The notes under the pieces: model-generated
What the model was told of the DNA's origin: nothing
Seen by the model: the letters and a program-made list of their open reading frames with translations, nothing else
The model's database searches: none
Shown: positions 35,402 to 44,396 of the stretch, piece by piece
Numbering within the stretch: the first letter of the stretch is position 1
Layout: each line of letters opens with the position of its first letter
Translations under genes and position numbers: made by a program
Origin: G963675935 sp963823895
GTDB lineage: Bacteria; Planctomycetota; Planctomycetia; Pirellulales; Thermoguttaceae
Length of the DNA: 64,000 nt
NCBI GenBank assembly: GCA_963823895.1
Contig: CAWGNG010000011.1
Location: 1 to 64,000, forward strand
Direction of reading: 5' to 3'

Positions 35402-35659
35402 TCAGGCAGAGGATGCTTCGGTGCTTTCGACGGCCTTAGAGATGTGGTCGACGGCCTGACCGACCGTCTGGATTTTTTCGGCCAAGTCGTCGGGAATGTT
35501 GATGTCGAACTCTTCTTCGAGTTCCATCACCAACTCGACCGTATCCAGAGAGTCGGCGCCCAGATCGTTGACGAACGACGTCTCGCGGGTAATCTGATCT
35601 TTGCTAACGCCAAGTTGCTCGGCGACGATATCAATAACACGCTGTTCAACTGAGGCCAC
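35402..35659 (-). CDS. acpP: Acyl carrier protein
   Basis: Acyl carrier of 85 residues. Ser37 in DLGADSLDTVEL takes the 4'-phosphopantetheine arm. The start is a GTG at 35659 with AGGAGG eight bases upstream; the longer upstream frame is not ACP-like. Acidic helix II (DTVELVMELEEEF) is normal for the family. It works with the neighbouring FabD, FabG and FabF in cytoplasmic fatty acid synthesis. Confidence 0.95.
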   Translation of the reverse strand: MASVEQRVIDIVAEQLGVSKDQITRETSFVNDLGADSLDTVELVMELEEEFDINIPDDLAEKIQTVGQAVDHISKAVESTEASSA

Positions 35660-35674
35660 CTTAGGGTCCTCCTG
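35657..35674 (-). promoter_or_regulatory. Strong Shine-Dalgarno before acpP
   Basis: caggaggaccctaaggtg on the coding strand: AGGAGG, eight-base spacer, GTG start. It fixes the acpP start in a genome where such sites are scarce. Confidence 0.75.
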
Positions 35675-35844
35675 CGACCATGTATTCCTTGGGGGATGCA
35701 CTCCGATGGCAATCCCCCCCCTTGAAGTCAACGTACTCGCCCTGCGGGCCTACAGCCCCTATGTCTTGCCCTGTTTTCCAGTTAGTTCCGCAGATATACC
35801 GGTTTTCCGCGCCCGTGTCTATATCTCTCGGGCATTTTTTCGAG

Positions 35845-35925
35845 GGATCAGGGGCCGGGGACCAGGGGGCTGCCCGATTCCTGACCCCTGACCCCTAGCC
35901 CCTGACCCCTAGCCCCCGATCCCTT
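35845..35925. repeat. Heptamer array H2 (CCCCTGA / CCCCTAG) between acpP and fabG
   Basis: caggggccggggaccaggggg is followed by ctgacccctgacccctagcccctgacccctagcccc. Opposite-orientation units on the two sides allow pairing. It splits the otherwise compact fatty acid gene set. No ORF is seen in this gap. Confidence 0.75.
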
Positions 35926-35926
35926 T

Positions 35927-36697
35927 CTACACCGTCAACCCCCCATCGATGGTCAGAACGTGACCCGTAATAAACGAAGCCGCGTCGCTGGCCAGGAAGA
36001 GAACCGCGTCGGCCACGTCCTGGGGTTCTCCCAATCGGCCCAGTGGGATTTCCTTGCGAATCTCTTGCAGCATCTCCTCCCCCAGTTTGGCGGTCATGTC
36101 GGTCGCGATGAACCCTGGGGCGACGGCGTTCACCGTGATCTGCCGGCTGGCCAATTCGCAAGCGACGGTGCGGGTCAGCCCGATCACGCCCGCCTTCGAA
36201 GCCGAGTAATTCACTTGGCCGGGGTTGCCCATCAACCCCGAGACGCTGGCGACGTTGATAATCCGCCCCCCGCGGGCCTTCATCATCGGCCGGGCGGCGG
36301 CGCGGGTGAATAGGAACGTGCCCCGCAGATTGATGTTGAGCACCAAGTCCCACTGCTCGTCCTTCATGCGGATGATCACGTTGTCGCGGGTGACGCCGGC
36401 ATTGTTCACCAGAATGTCCAATTTACCCCACATCGTGACCACTTGGTCGACAACCTCGCCGACGCGGTCGCTCTGGGTCACGTCGCACGCCAGCGGTTCG
36501 GCCGTGCCGCCGGCGGCGCGAATGTTGGCCACCGTTTCGGAGAGACTCTCGGCGTTGATATCGATACAGGCCACCTTCGCGCCGGCCGCCGCCAGCGATT
36601 GAGCGATGCAGCGGCCCAATCCTTGGCCCGCACCGGTCACCAGCGCGGTCCGCCCGCTTAGATCCGTCGAAATTCGGCTTTTTGCTCGGTCTGCCAC
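35927..36697 (-). CDS. fabG: 3-oxoacyl-ACP reductase (FabG)
   Basis: Short-chain dehydrogenase of 256 residues. It has the NADPH loop TGAGQGLG (21-28), NNAG in LDILVNNAGVT, and the catalytic Ser-Tyr-Lys set (NVASVSG ... YSASKAG). The C-terminal LTIDGGLTV is diagnostic of FabG. It reduces 3-ketoacyl-ACP in the fatty acid cycle. It lies between fabD and acpP on the same strand. Confidence 0.94.
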   Translation of the reverse strand: MADRAKSRISTDLSGRTALVTGAGQGLGRCIAQSLAAAGAKVACIDINAESLSETVANIRAAGGTAEPLACDVTQSDRVGEVVDQVVTMWGKLDILVNNAGVTRDNVIIRMKDEQWDLVLNINLRGTFLFTRAAARPMMKARGGRIINVASVSGLMGNPGQVNYSASKAGVIGLTRTVACELASRQITVNAVAPGFIATDMTAKLGEEMLQEIRKEIPLGRLGEPQDVADAVLFLASDAASFITGHVLTIDGGLTV

Positions 36698-36726
36698 GAT
36701 CAGGCTCTCAGGTTTCCACTAGGATC

Positions 36727-36755
36727 GCGCCGCGTGGACGCGGCGGCTAAACGGG
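36727..36755. repeat. Palindromic repeat R9 (CGCCGCGTGGACGCGGCGGCTAAACG)
   Basis: Mirror copy of the unit at 24706-24728. It lies in the 60-base gap between fabD and fabG. Confidence 0.55.
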
Positions 36756-36761
36756 TATTGC

Positions 36762-37670
36762 CTACACTTCCACGCTCTGGCAGGAGACGTTGCGGTCGAT
36801 CTTCCGCAACAGGGTTCGCAACCCACGCCCCGGTCCGACCTCGTAGAACTGGTCGAAACCCTGTTGGATCAGGTTCCGCATCGAATCCTCCCAACGCACG
36901 GGTTGAAGTACCTGCCGGACGAGAATTTGCCGTATTTCTTCGGGGTCGTCGTGCGACAGGGCGTCTACGTTGGAAATCACGGGAATACGAGGCTTGCGCA
37001 TGGGCACCCGGGCCAATGCTTCGGCGCAGCGTTGGTCGGCCGGCCGCATGATTTCGGTGTGGAAGGCCCCGGCCACCGGCAGCGGCGTCGCTTTCATGGC
37101 GCCCTGGCGACGCGCCATCTCGGCCGCTCGCTCGCAGGCGGCTATGGCGCCGGAAATCACCACGACCTGCGGGCCGAGGTAATTGGCGATCTTGAGAATT
37201 TCGCCGCTGCTTGCCTTTTCGCAAAGGGCCTCCACCTCGACGCGCTCCAACCCGATAATGCTCACCATGCCGCTGGGCGTGGCGTCGGCTGCCTCTTGCA
37301 TGGCCGCTCCGCGCCGCTGCACCAGCATCAGCCCATCCTCGAAATCCATGACTCCAGCAAACACCATCGCCGTGTATTCGCCCAGGCTCAAGCCGGCGGT
37401 CGCTTCGCAGGAGAGGACGACATCGGGCGATTCGGCCCGCAGCGACTCGAGCGCCGCCAGGCTGGTGACGAAGATCGCCGGCTGACTGTAGACGGTCGAG
37501 TCGAGTTCGTCGGCCGGTCCTTCGAAGCAGAGCTTCGCCAGGCCGTAGCCGAGCACTTCGCCGGCGCGGTCGTACAACTGGCGGGCGGCCGGCAGCGACT
37601 CGAACAGCCGCTTGCCCATCCCCACCGTCTGCGCGCCTTGTCCGGGAAATAGAAAGGCAGTTCTGCTCAA
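36762..37670 (-). CDS. fabD: Malonyl-CoA:ACP transacylase (FabD)
   Basis: Acyltransferase of 302 residues that loads malonate onto ACP. It has FPGQGAQ at 8-14, nucleophile Ser95 in GLSLGEY and the catalytic His in GAFHTEIM. It starts at a TTG that overlaps the rpmF stop (TTGA), pointing to translational coupling with the ribosomal protein gene. Alternative ATG starts downstream would cut the conserved N terminus. Confidence 0.95.
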   Translation of the reverse strand: MSRTAFLFPGQGAQTVGMGKRLFESLPAARQLYDRAGEVLGYGLAKLCFEGPADELDSTVYSQPAIFVTSLAALESLRAESPDVVLSCEATAGLSLGEYTAMVFAGVMDFEDGLMLVQRRGAAMQEAADATPSGMVSIIGLERVEVEALCEKASSGEILKIANYLGPQVVVISGAIAACERAAEMARRQGAMKATPLPVAGAFHTEIMRPADQRCAEALARVPMRKPRIPVISNVDALSHDDPEEIRQILVRQVLQPVRWEDSMRNLIQQGFDQFYEVGPGRGLRTLLRKIDRNVSCQSVEV

Positions 37671-37846
37671 GACTCGGTCTCGACAACTTTACGGCCCATG
37701 TAGTGACCACAATTGGGGCAAACCGTATGCGTCGGCAGGGCGGTGCTGCACTGTTCGCAATAGGAGAGCTGTTTCGGCCTCTTGGCATCGTGCGCCCGGC
37801 GGCTGCCGGTGCGGGCGTTGCTCTGTCGGCGTTTCGGAACGGCCAT
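37667..37846 (-). CDS. rpmF: Ribosomal protein L32
   Basis: Protein of 59 residues beginning MAVPKRRQSNARTGSRRAH, the L32 signature, with four zinc-ligand cysteines (YCEQC and CPNCG). The stop overlaps the fabD TTG start. AGGA lies eight bases before the ATG. The rpmF-fab linkage is common in bacteria and couples ribosome and lipid synthesis. Confidence 0.96.
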   Translation of the reverse strand: MAVPKRRQSNARTGSRRAHDAKRPKQLSYCEQCSTALPTHTVCPNCGHYMGRKVVETES

Positions 37847-38921
37847 GGTTCAATTCCTGCTCGGCAAGTCAATGGAAACCCCAAATCTTAAACGACCGCC
37901 CCAGCGTTGTCAATCGTAGCCAAATCGTGGCGAAATCGGCGGAGATGGCGAAAAAGTGGCGAGTGACGCAACCTTTGGCCCTGACGCCAGCAGACGATTT
38001 TTCGAGGTGGCCGTTAAGTTGCCTTGTGACAAGGGTTTGCGGCTGGTAGAATTCTTGCGGTGCGAACAAGCCCTTGGCGACATGACGCCACTGCATTTTG
38101 CGTCTGTTGCCCTAACAGGCGTTGCCACATCGACTTAGGGTGATGCGGAAGGCGAAATTAGCAAGGCGGATTCAGCAGGAAGGCGACGTGAGGCAGTTGC
38201 GTTCGAGGAGTGCTGGGCAGGAATCGGCGTAAACGATTGGCATCGTGTGAGTTACGGCGAGGAGATGGAGGCGAGCAGGAGCCGTAAGTGTCGATTAACA
38301 CCAGGTTGATTAACGCGGCGCCTCACGTTAATTAACCGTGGGGCGCGGCGTTAATCGCGAGGGAAAGGACGCGGCCTGTCAGAGCGAGGAATCCGACCGC
38401 GGCGGATTAGGAACCGAGGTCCCCACCGTCGCTTGAGAAGACAGAAAGCGGATGCTCGACTTTTGTCAATCGTCAACTCATCGCCAATTTGCATCATGAC
38501 TCTTCGTTGTCTTTCAATAAGGCAGAATGCCCCCTTCGCACCTCTTTGCTGCCACCCTCCCCTTTGTCCCATGTCTCCCGGTCCCACCAGGAGAACTGCA
38601 AAGTCCTTCGTAGCACGGCCATCTTGGCCGTGACACACGGGCAGAATGCCCGTGCTACGACCGAGTTCTCGACTTTGCAGTTTTCCTGCCGGTCCCACTT
38701 GAGTGCTTGATTTGTTTCTTCCAATTTGCTAGGCTCAGGGCGTGGTGGATTTTACTGGGCGTTCGCTAGGTGCGGGGGGATTCATTGCCCCGGCCGAAAT
38801 GCGTTAAGGGGTGGACGCGATCGACGGACTCTGCCTTGTGTCGCGATTTGGGGGTTTTGTCTTAGGATTCCTAACACATCGTTCTCTTCATGTCTGCTTA
38901 CGGGTAGGAAAGGTTGCTTGT
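37847..38921. other. 1.07-kb gap with no convincing gene
   Basis: Short ORFs here have no protein-like composition. The stretch holds a palindrome-rich tract at 38295-38355 (ttaacgcggcgcc ... ttaattaa ... ggcgcggcgttaa) and the MITE-like element at 38588-38688. Promoters of rpmF (leftward) and of the papain-like gene (rightward) should be at its two ends. Confidence 0.6.
38588..38688. mobile_element. 101-bp MITE-like element, copy A
   Basis: Terminal inverted repeats CAGGAGAACTGCAAAGTC and GACTTTGCAGTTTTCCTG flank an inner palindrome (gtagcacggccatcttggccgtg ... cacgggcagaatgcccgtgctac). The second copy at 63077-63177 has the same length; the central 87 bases differ at a single position. There is no coding capacity, so mobility would need a transposase in trans. 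Confidence 0.8.
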
Positions 38922-41911
38922 ATGAACGCTTCTCGCGCAGTGATTCTGTGTTTTGCCGCCATCCTGATTTTGGCCGGGGCAATGATGTCCGAGTCTGCCT
39001 TGGCCGACACTTTCATGTGGGCCGGCCCTGAGGGATCCGCCGGCGGCCAGAACTGGGCGACTTGCATAAAAAGCCAGTTCGGAGGCACCTGCTGGGCCTT
39101 CGGATCGGTCGGCACCTTCGAGAGCAAGTACATGCTCACCCGCAACGACACCTCCTATCAGCCGGATTTGTCCGAGGAACAACTCGATTGGGAGACAAAT
39201 CCCGATCTGGGCAGCACTGCCGGCGGAAATGAAGATGCAGCGATGTCTTACATGACAACCCACGGCGTCGTTCTGGCGTCGATCGTTCCGTACGATCCCG
39301 CGAATCCAGATGTCCCCAGCGCCAGCGACCCTTGGCCTTTGACCAAGGTGTTTCCTTCCCCCGATAGTCCGAGCAATCACTATTTTCAAGGCAATGCCGA
39401 AACCAGCGCCTTCTCCGGCGGAAACAACACCGCCTCGATCAAGGCGGCGCTGAAACAATACGGTCCGTTGTGCGTCGCCCTTTTGGCGGGCAGTGATTTG
39501 TACCCGAACCCTGCTACCCTGGAGGCTAATTACGTCGCCGATACCACTTCCAGCGCTGACCATGCCGTCGAACTGGTCGGCTATTGCGACGTCCCCACTT
39601 CGATCCTATCGTGCGGAGGCTACTGGGTCATCAAGAACAGTTGGGGTACTGGGGAAGGGGTCTCCGGCTATGACGTTATTCCCTATGGTGACCTCGAAGC
39701 GAAGAACGACATCACTGAGGAAAACGGGGCCGTCTGGTACGCCGGCGCGATGAAGTCCGTGACCTGGAGCGGCAACGGTTCGTCCGGCCCGATCTGGACC
39801 ACTGCCCCCCAGGCCGGCTATAGGAACTTTTCGGACGGTTTGGCGTGGGTCAATCAAGAGACCGCCGCCACCTTCGATAATACGGCCGCCAACCGCACGA
39901 TCTCGATCGTGAATCAGGTGATCGCCCACCAGTTGACCTTTGGCACCGTGACCGGCGCCACCTACGTGTTGAACAACGGCAGCAACGGCGGGCTGACGGT
40001 CACCGCGGGCGGCATTCAGGCCAACAGCAACGTCACGATCAACGTACCGATAACCGTCGGCGCCCCCGAGACGTGGACGGTCGCCGGCGGTGCAACGTTG
40101 AACGCCACCGGCGCCCTGCACACAATCATCAGCAACTTGACGATTGCCGGCGCCGGCAATACGACGATCGGCGGGCCGGTCGACGGCGGCGGCATCATCA
40201 ACACCGTTGGCACCGCGGCGCCGGGCAACCTGATTATGAGCGGCACCGGCGTGTTTACCTTAGCCGGCGCCTCGAACTATCCCGGCACGATCACGGTCAA
40301 CTCCGGATCGTTGAGCCTGTCGCCCACGGCCGGCGTGACTGCCACCTACACCGGCGCGATCAGCGGCGCGGCGCAATGCAGCAGAACGGTCCGGGCACGA
40401 CCATTCTCACCGCGTCCAATACGGCGCTTGCCGGGGCGGTCACGGTCAATCAGGGACAACTGACGTTGAACAACCTCAATGCGGCCGGCACCAAAACCGT
40501 GACCATCACGGGCGGACAGCTCAATTACAACGTCGGCGGCACGGTGGCCAAGTCGTTTACCATGAGCGGCGGCGTGCTGAATCAGTTGAGCGGGAGCGGC
40601 ACCTATAGCGGCGCGGTCACTTGCTCCGGCGCAGCCCAAATCTGCAATACTGGCGGCTCGATGACGTTTTCCAACGCCACGCCGATTAGCGGAAACATGG
40701 GCGGCGGCGCGCTGACGATCAACGAGTCCAGCGGCAGAACCATTACCGTGTCGGGCAACATCAACGTCAGCAACAATGCGGGCGTGACGTTCTCCAACGG
40801 CACGACGGTCCTCGGCGGCGCCGCCAATTCCTGGGCGGGCAACGCCACAATCACCAATGGAATCGTGAAGACAAACGCAGCCAACAACCTGCCGAGCGCA
40901 ACCCGCGTGACGCTCAACGGCGGCACGCTGAACATGAACGGAAACGCGCAGTCGATCGCCGCCGTCACCAGCCAGGTTCCGGCGTCCGATCAGGTGACCA
41001 GCGCATCAGCCTGCACGTTGACGGTCGCCCCGACCGCCGACACGGAGTATGCCGGGCAGATTAACGGCTCGGTCAATTTGGTGAAGAACGGTTCGTCGGC
41101 GTTCATTCTTTCCGGCAACAACGGGATGACTCCGACGGTGCCGACGGTGATCAATGGCGGGACGCTGCAAGTCGGCAACAACAACAACACCGGCACCCTG
41201 CCGGGAAATGTGACGGTCAACGCCGGCGTGCTGGCCTTCAATCGTTCCGACAGCGTTAGTTTCGGCGGCAACATCAGCGGTGCCGGCGGGGTAACGAAGA
41301 ACAACGCAAACTACCTGATTCTCAACGGCACGACCAGCTACCAGGGGCAGACGACCGTCACCAATGGAACCCTGGAACTGGGTGTGAACGCCCAGAGCCC
41401 GATCTTGACCCTCGGCGGCACTGACCTGCGGACGGGCGCGATCGTCTTCGACTACGCAAGTTCCGCCTCCGATCCCTATGCGACGATCCAGAGCCTGCTC
41501 ACCGCGAGTTACGACGGCGGCAAGTGGGACACCGGACAGTTCCGGGATTCGCAGGCGGTGGCCTTGGGAATGACCCTGGGCTGCCTCGACAATACGACGG
41601 CGCAGCAGGTGACCGTGATGGCCACGTATCCGGGCGACTTCAACCTCGACGGCGTGGTGGACGCGAAGGACGAGGCGATTTGGGCAGCGAACGTCTTTAC
41701 GGGCACGACCTGGGCGCAAGGGAACGCCAACTATGCCGGCGTGACCAATGGTCTCGACGCGGATTTGATGTCCGCGAATGTCGGCCAGCCGGCGCTGGGC
41801 GGCATTGTTCCCGCGGGAAACGTCACTGGGATCCCCGAGCCTGCGACCTTGGGACTGCTGGTCGTGGCTCTAGTTAGCCTCTTGGTTTACAACTGGAAAA
41901 AGCGCAACTAG
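38922..41911 (+). pseudogene. Papain-like protease with passenger strand repeats and PEP-CTERM anchor, frameshifted
   Basis: Exported protein of about 995 residues if a one-base gap near 40370 is ignored. Signal peptide at 1-30. A C1-family peptidase domain follows with the active-site stretch GGTCWAFGS (Cys), DHAVELVGY (His) and IKNSWG (Asn). Next are about 500 residues of autotransporter-type Gly/Asn/Thr strand repeats (NGTTVLGG, LTVNGGTLQVG-like), a dockerin-like stretch (GDFNLDGVVDAKDE ... GLDADLMSANVG) and the C-terminal sorting signal IPEPATLGLLVVALVSLLVYNWKKRN. AGGAAAGG precedes the ATG at 38922. The frame breaks where GGCGCGGCGCA replaces an expected GGCGCGGGCGCA. The stop TAG is the end of a MITE. 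Confidence 0.82.
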
Positions 41912-42068
41912 TGTAGTGCGTCACGCTATTGGGGTTTTATAAATCACGGGATTGACAGGTGGGGCAGACATTCCTGTTTGCCAGGCTTGCCCGATTTCCC
42001 TGGCAGACAGGAATGTCTGCCCCACCTGTTGCCCTTCCGTAAAGTCACTCAATTGTGAATCACTACAA
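41909..42068. mobile_element. MITE-like element with R3 core, copy A
   Basis: Begins tagtgtagtg at the stop codon of the papain-like gene and ends near cactacaata. The centre carries an R3 inverted repeat (41956-42027). Copy B (53918-54075) has clearer ends, TAGTGTAGTGTCTC and GGGACACTACGCTA. No coding capacity. Confidence 0.65.
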
Positions 42069-42143
42069 TAGCGTAGTGTCTCAGAAAGATCGTTGCCCGA
42101 CGGGTTTTGACAAACAAAACTGGTGACGCCATACCGAGCGCTG

Positions 42144-42179
42144 TAGGGAACGGGACGGAGCCCGTTCCCTACAGCGCTT
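42144..42179. repeat. Palindromic repeat, GGGACGGAGCCCGTTCCC family, second copy
   Basis: ctgtagggaacgggacgga is mirrored by gcccgttccctacag. Same family as positions 1-62. Confidence 0.65.
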
Positions 42180-42325
42180 GAGTTCATTACCGGTTGTGGC
42201 TGTCAAAACCCTACAGGTGCATTACCGGCATTGTTTTTCATCCATCAGAATGCTATTTGCGAGGCACTGCACTAGCGGGAAACATCAGCAACATTCCGCC
42301 TTACGACGAACGCGCAACCGGACCA

Positions 42326-42463
42326 TTCTGCTTTCCAAGGGGAACGGCGTTCTGTCTTCACGCCGTTTCCAGCGACCGCCGCACTTCGTCGAGCAGTTCC
42401 CGCGTTTCGTGGCGGTCGCACCAAGAGTTGACGTAGTCCCAATCGATCCAGTTGGCTTGCACT
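42326..42463 (-). pseudogene. Remnant of nucleotidyltransferase gene (C-terminal 34 codons plus 3' flank)
   Basis: 138 bases match 46781-46918 with two mismatches. Codons 42358-42462 still read NWIDWDYVNSWCDRHETRELL and stop at the same TGA. The rest of the gene is absent. The copy includes the downstream flank (gtgaagacagaacgccgttc region), so it is a DNA-level duplication and not just a shared domain. Confidence 0.8.
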
Positions 42464-42502
42464 GTTCGTCTACAAGCAAGCTCTGTCGGTCCCGAATTAG
42501 CC

Positions 42503-42886
42503 CTACTGCTTCTTCTTTGCGTCGCGGAGAAGCGGCGATTCGGCAAGGGTAAAGAGAACGACCTCCGCGCCGGTTACGGTGCTGATATCATGGTGCAGCG
42601 TCAGCACCTTGACGCCGGTAATCTCTTGGACCATCGCTTCCATGACCGGTCGGGCCGTTTCGATCAGATGGGTCCGCACTTGCTTCAACAGATCCCGCCC
42701 CTTCTCGGCCGAAAGCGACTTCACGAGATGCTGCTCGGCCGCAGTCAACACGCCTTGAAGACGGACCACAAGGAGATCGCCGAGCAGGTGGGCGCGAATG
42801 TCCTTCGGTCCCCGGCCCATGTAATCCTGCTCGAAGCGACTAACTCCTTCACAAATTGCGGCTTCGATTTCTCCCTGGGTTCTCAT
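42503..42886 (-). CDS. DUF2294 family protein, paralogue 1
   Basis: Protein of 127 residues from the ATG at 42886 (MRTQGEIEAAI); a longer frame upstream has unrelated sequence. The pattern RGPKDIRAHLLGDLLVVRLQGVLTAAEQHL ... EITGVKVLTLHHDISTVTGAEVVLFTL is the DUF2294 (Na-translocating-independent, cytosolic) fold. Function of the family is unknown. It is divergent from a second, more diverged copy at 43256, with a promoter-leader region between. Confidence 0.8.
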   Translation of the reverse strand: MRTQGEIEAAICEGVSRFEQDYMGRGPKDIRAHLLGDLLVVRLQGVLTAAEQHLVKSLSAEKGRDLLKQVRTHLIETARPVMEAMVQEITGVKVLTLHHDISTVTGAEVVLFTLAESPLLRDAKKKQ

Positions 42887-43021
42887 AGCGACCCCATCTA
42901 CAGGAGGGATATTCAAGCGACAATCCTCATTGGTTGACGGAAAATGAACCATCGGTGCTCCACAGTAATCCAGATAAAATGATACCAAATCTGGAAAAAC
43001 GGAAAAACGGTGAAAGTCCTA

Positions 43022-43049
43022 TTGTATTGCCCTGGCAGCGACGTATAAT
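43022..43049 (+). promoter_or_regulatory. Sigma-70-type promoter before the DUF2294-csrA operon
   Basis: TTGTAT (43022-43027), 16-base spacer, perfect TATAAT (43044-43049). The predicted start would be near 43056, about 200 bases before the first gene. Confidence 0.6.
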
Positions 43050-43055
43050 AGTAGC

Positions 43056-43208
43056 GGTGGAAGAGTCGCTGCGCGTCTGTTCGCGGCTTTGCCACTAGAG
43101 TTGTCGGACGACTAGATAAAGAGCAACCCGGCCGTGCCGGGGGGCTCGTTCGAGAGTAAGCCGACGTGGTGGAATACCTTTGGGTGTTCCGCCACGTCGG
43201 CTTTTTTT
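43056..43208 (+). ncRNA. Candidate leader RNA or attenuator upstream of DUF2294-csrA
   Basis: Transcript expected from the promoter at 43022-43049. It contains hairpin-capable tracts (cccggccgtgccgggg) and several GGA triplets (gtggaagag, ggtggaatac), and ends in a strong intrinsic terminator at 43158-43208. It could be a small RNA or a leader that controls readthrough into the csrA operon. I cannot match it to a known riboswitch class. Confidence 0.4.
43158..43208 (+). terminator. Intrinsic terminator in the leader of the DUF2294-csrA operon
   Basis: A 17-bp stem (aagccgacgtggtggaa / ttccgccacgtcggctt, one G-T pair) with a 12-base loop is followed by seven T residues (43202-43208). It lies about 50 bases before the DUF2294 ATG. 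Confidence 0.85.
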
Positions 43209-43255
43209 GTTCTTGGCGTCGCAAGATGCGCACAATCAGTGCGGGAGGGAGTCCG

Positions 43256-43699
43256 ATGGAAAAGCTCGATCCAAGCGTGGCGCAGCAGATCGCCCAAGCG
43301 GCCAGCGCGTTCGAGCAGCGGCGAACGGGCCAAACACCACAATCGGTGGCCGTGATCCTCAGCGAGAACACGCTGGTGATCACGCTCCACGGCGCCCTGT
43401 CGCCGGCCGAGAAGGCGCTGGCCAAGAGTCCGGTCGGCGCCGCCCAGGTGCAGGAGTTTCATCGGCAGTTGTTTATCGACTCCGCCGACTCGCTGCGCGA
43501 GGAGATCAAGAGAATTACCGGGGTCGAAGTGCGCGAAGCAACCGCGGAAGTGGAGCCGACTTCGGGCACGGTGGTGCAGGTCTTTACGACCGGCACGGTG
43601 GTGCAGGTGTTCCTGCTCGCCAGCGGTGTACCCGCGGGCACTTGGAGCGGGAACAGGTTAGGCGAGCCATCACAAAAAAGGGAGGTTTTGCCATGTTAG
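43256..43699 (+). CDS. DUF2294 family protein, paralogue 2
   Basis: Protein of 147 residues. GGGAGG before the ATG at 43256 supports the start. The core (RTGQTPQSVAVILSENTLVITLHGALSPAEKALA ... LREEIKRITGVEVREATAEVEPTSGTVVQVF) aligns with paralogue 1 at 42503. The C terminus repeats TGTVVQVF and then has an unrelated Gly/Ser-rich tail. Its last codons overlap the csrA start by seven bases, so the two are translationally coupled. Confidence 0.75.
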   Translation: MEKLDPSVAQQIAQAASAFEQRRTGQTPQSVAVILSENTLVITLHGALSPAEKALAKSPVGAAQVQEFHRQLFIDSADSLREEIKRITGVEVREATAEVEPTSGTVVQVFTTGTVVQVFLLASGVPAGTWSGNRLGEPSQKREVLPC

Positions 43700-43890
43700 T
43701 TCTATCGAGGAAGACTCAGGAGTCGGTTGTGATCGGCGGGGCCGATGGGTTTCGTCGCCTGTTTAAAGTCACGGTGGTCGATATTCGAGGCTCGCACGTG
43801 AGATTAGGCTTCGAGGTCGATGCCGATGTTCCCGTCCACCGTTCGGAAGTGTGGGAACGAATCCGCGACGAGGCCGAACAGGTCGCCTGA
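43693..43890 (+). CDS. csrA: Carbon storage regulator CsrA
   Basis: RNA-binding global regulator of 65 residues. It starts MLVLSRKTQESVVIGG, the CsrA signature, and keeps the Arg-containing strand VRLGFEVDADVPVHRSEVWERI. It binds GGA motifs in mRNA leaders to block or stabilise translation. GGAGG lies eight bases upstream, inside the DUF2294 coding end. It is not next to flagellar genes, which is its usual place in many bacteria. The leader upstream has several GGA triplets, so autoregulation is possible. Confidence 0.95.
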   Translation: MLVLSRKTQESVVIGGADGFRRLFKVTVVDIRGSHVRLGFEVDADVPVHRSEVWERIRDEAEQVA

Positions 43891-43928
43891 CCGGTTCGTC
43901 GGCCATTGGCAGTACAAAGGGGAACAAA

Positions 43929-44039
43929 ATGTCAACCGCGATGTCAGTCGTCTATTTCCTCGTTATTGAGCTTCCCGGCAACGTCTGCCTAATGATACTG
44001 AACTCCTTGAGGAAGTGGTGGTACTCCCACTATCACTAA
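43929..44039 (+). CDS. Candidate small hydrophobic protein
   Basis: 36 codons (MSTAMSVVYFLVIELPGNVC ...) with one hydrophobic stretch. AAGGGG lies about six bases upstream of the ATG. Coding is uncertain: it could simply be spacer between csrA and the BON gene. Confidence 0.35.
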   Translation: MSTAMSVVYFLVIELPGNVCLMILNSLRKWWYSHYH

Positions 44040-44120
44040 ATGCCGGAAGGTTCCTCTCATAAAAGAGAGCCAGCATAGTCTTCGTTGTCTTCCTCGTTAT
44101 TGCGTCAAGGAGTCGCGGCC

Positions 44121-44396
44121 ATGAGGTATCAAGGAAAGACTCAGGATCCTGTGGTTTCGCGGAAAGTCAGCGAGAAGCTTTCAAGCCTGGGGGTGCGGGC
44201 GCCCTGCCGCGTAACAGTAGTAAGCGACAACGGCAAGGTCACGCTCTCGGGCACGATTCAATATGAACGCCAACGGAAAATCGCCGTACACGCGATTAAG
44301 GCGGTCGCCGGCGTGCAGCGGGTCATCGACCAAATGCAGGTGATCCCGCGCGTGCAGCAATGGAAGACCAACCCAGGACCAGGAGGTCACTCGTGA
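44121..44396 (+). CDS. BON-domain protein
   Basis: Protein of 91 residues with one BON domain (VSRKVSEKLSSLGVRAPCRVTVVSDNGKVTLSGTIQYERQRKIAVHAIKAVAGVQRVIDQM). The Gly of LSGTI and the C-terminal helix are typical. BON domains bind phospholipids or sugar polymers in the envelope. No signal peptide is seen, so this one may be cytoplasmic. AAGGAG precedes the ATG at 44121. Its stop overlaps the GTG of the glycosyltransferase. Confidence 0.85.
   Translation: MRYQGKTQDPVVSRKVSEKLSSLGVRAPCRVTVVSDNGKVTLSGTIQYERQRKIAVHAIKAVAGVQRVIDQMQVIPRVQQWKTNPGPGGHS

Noticed and set aside
37956..38138. Small ORF in the 1-kb gap after rpmF
   Set aside because: No ribosome site, no protein-like pattern, and it lies amid palindromic non-coding sequence.
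40073..41911. Reading the 3' half of the papain-like gene as a separate gene
   Set aside because: The repeat pattern continues across a single missing base, and the second ORF begins with out-of-frame sequence before joining the repeats.
43056..43208. Assignment of the leader to a known riboswitch class
   Set aside because: I compared it by eye with cobalamin, guanidine, ZTP and c-di-GMP patterns and found no convincing core match.
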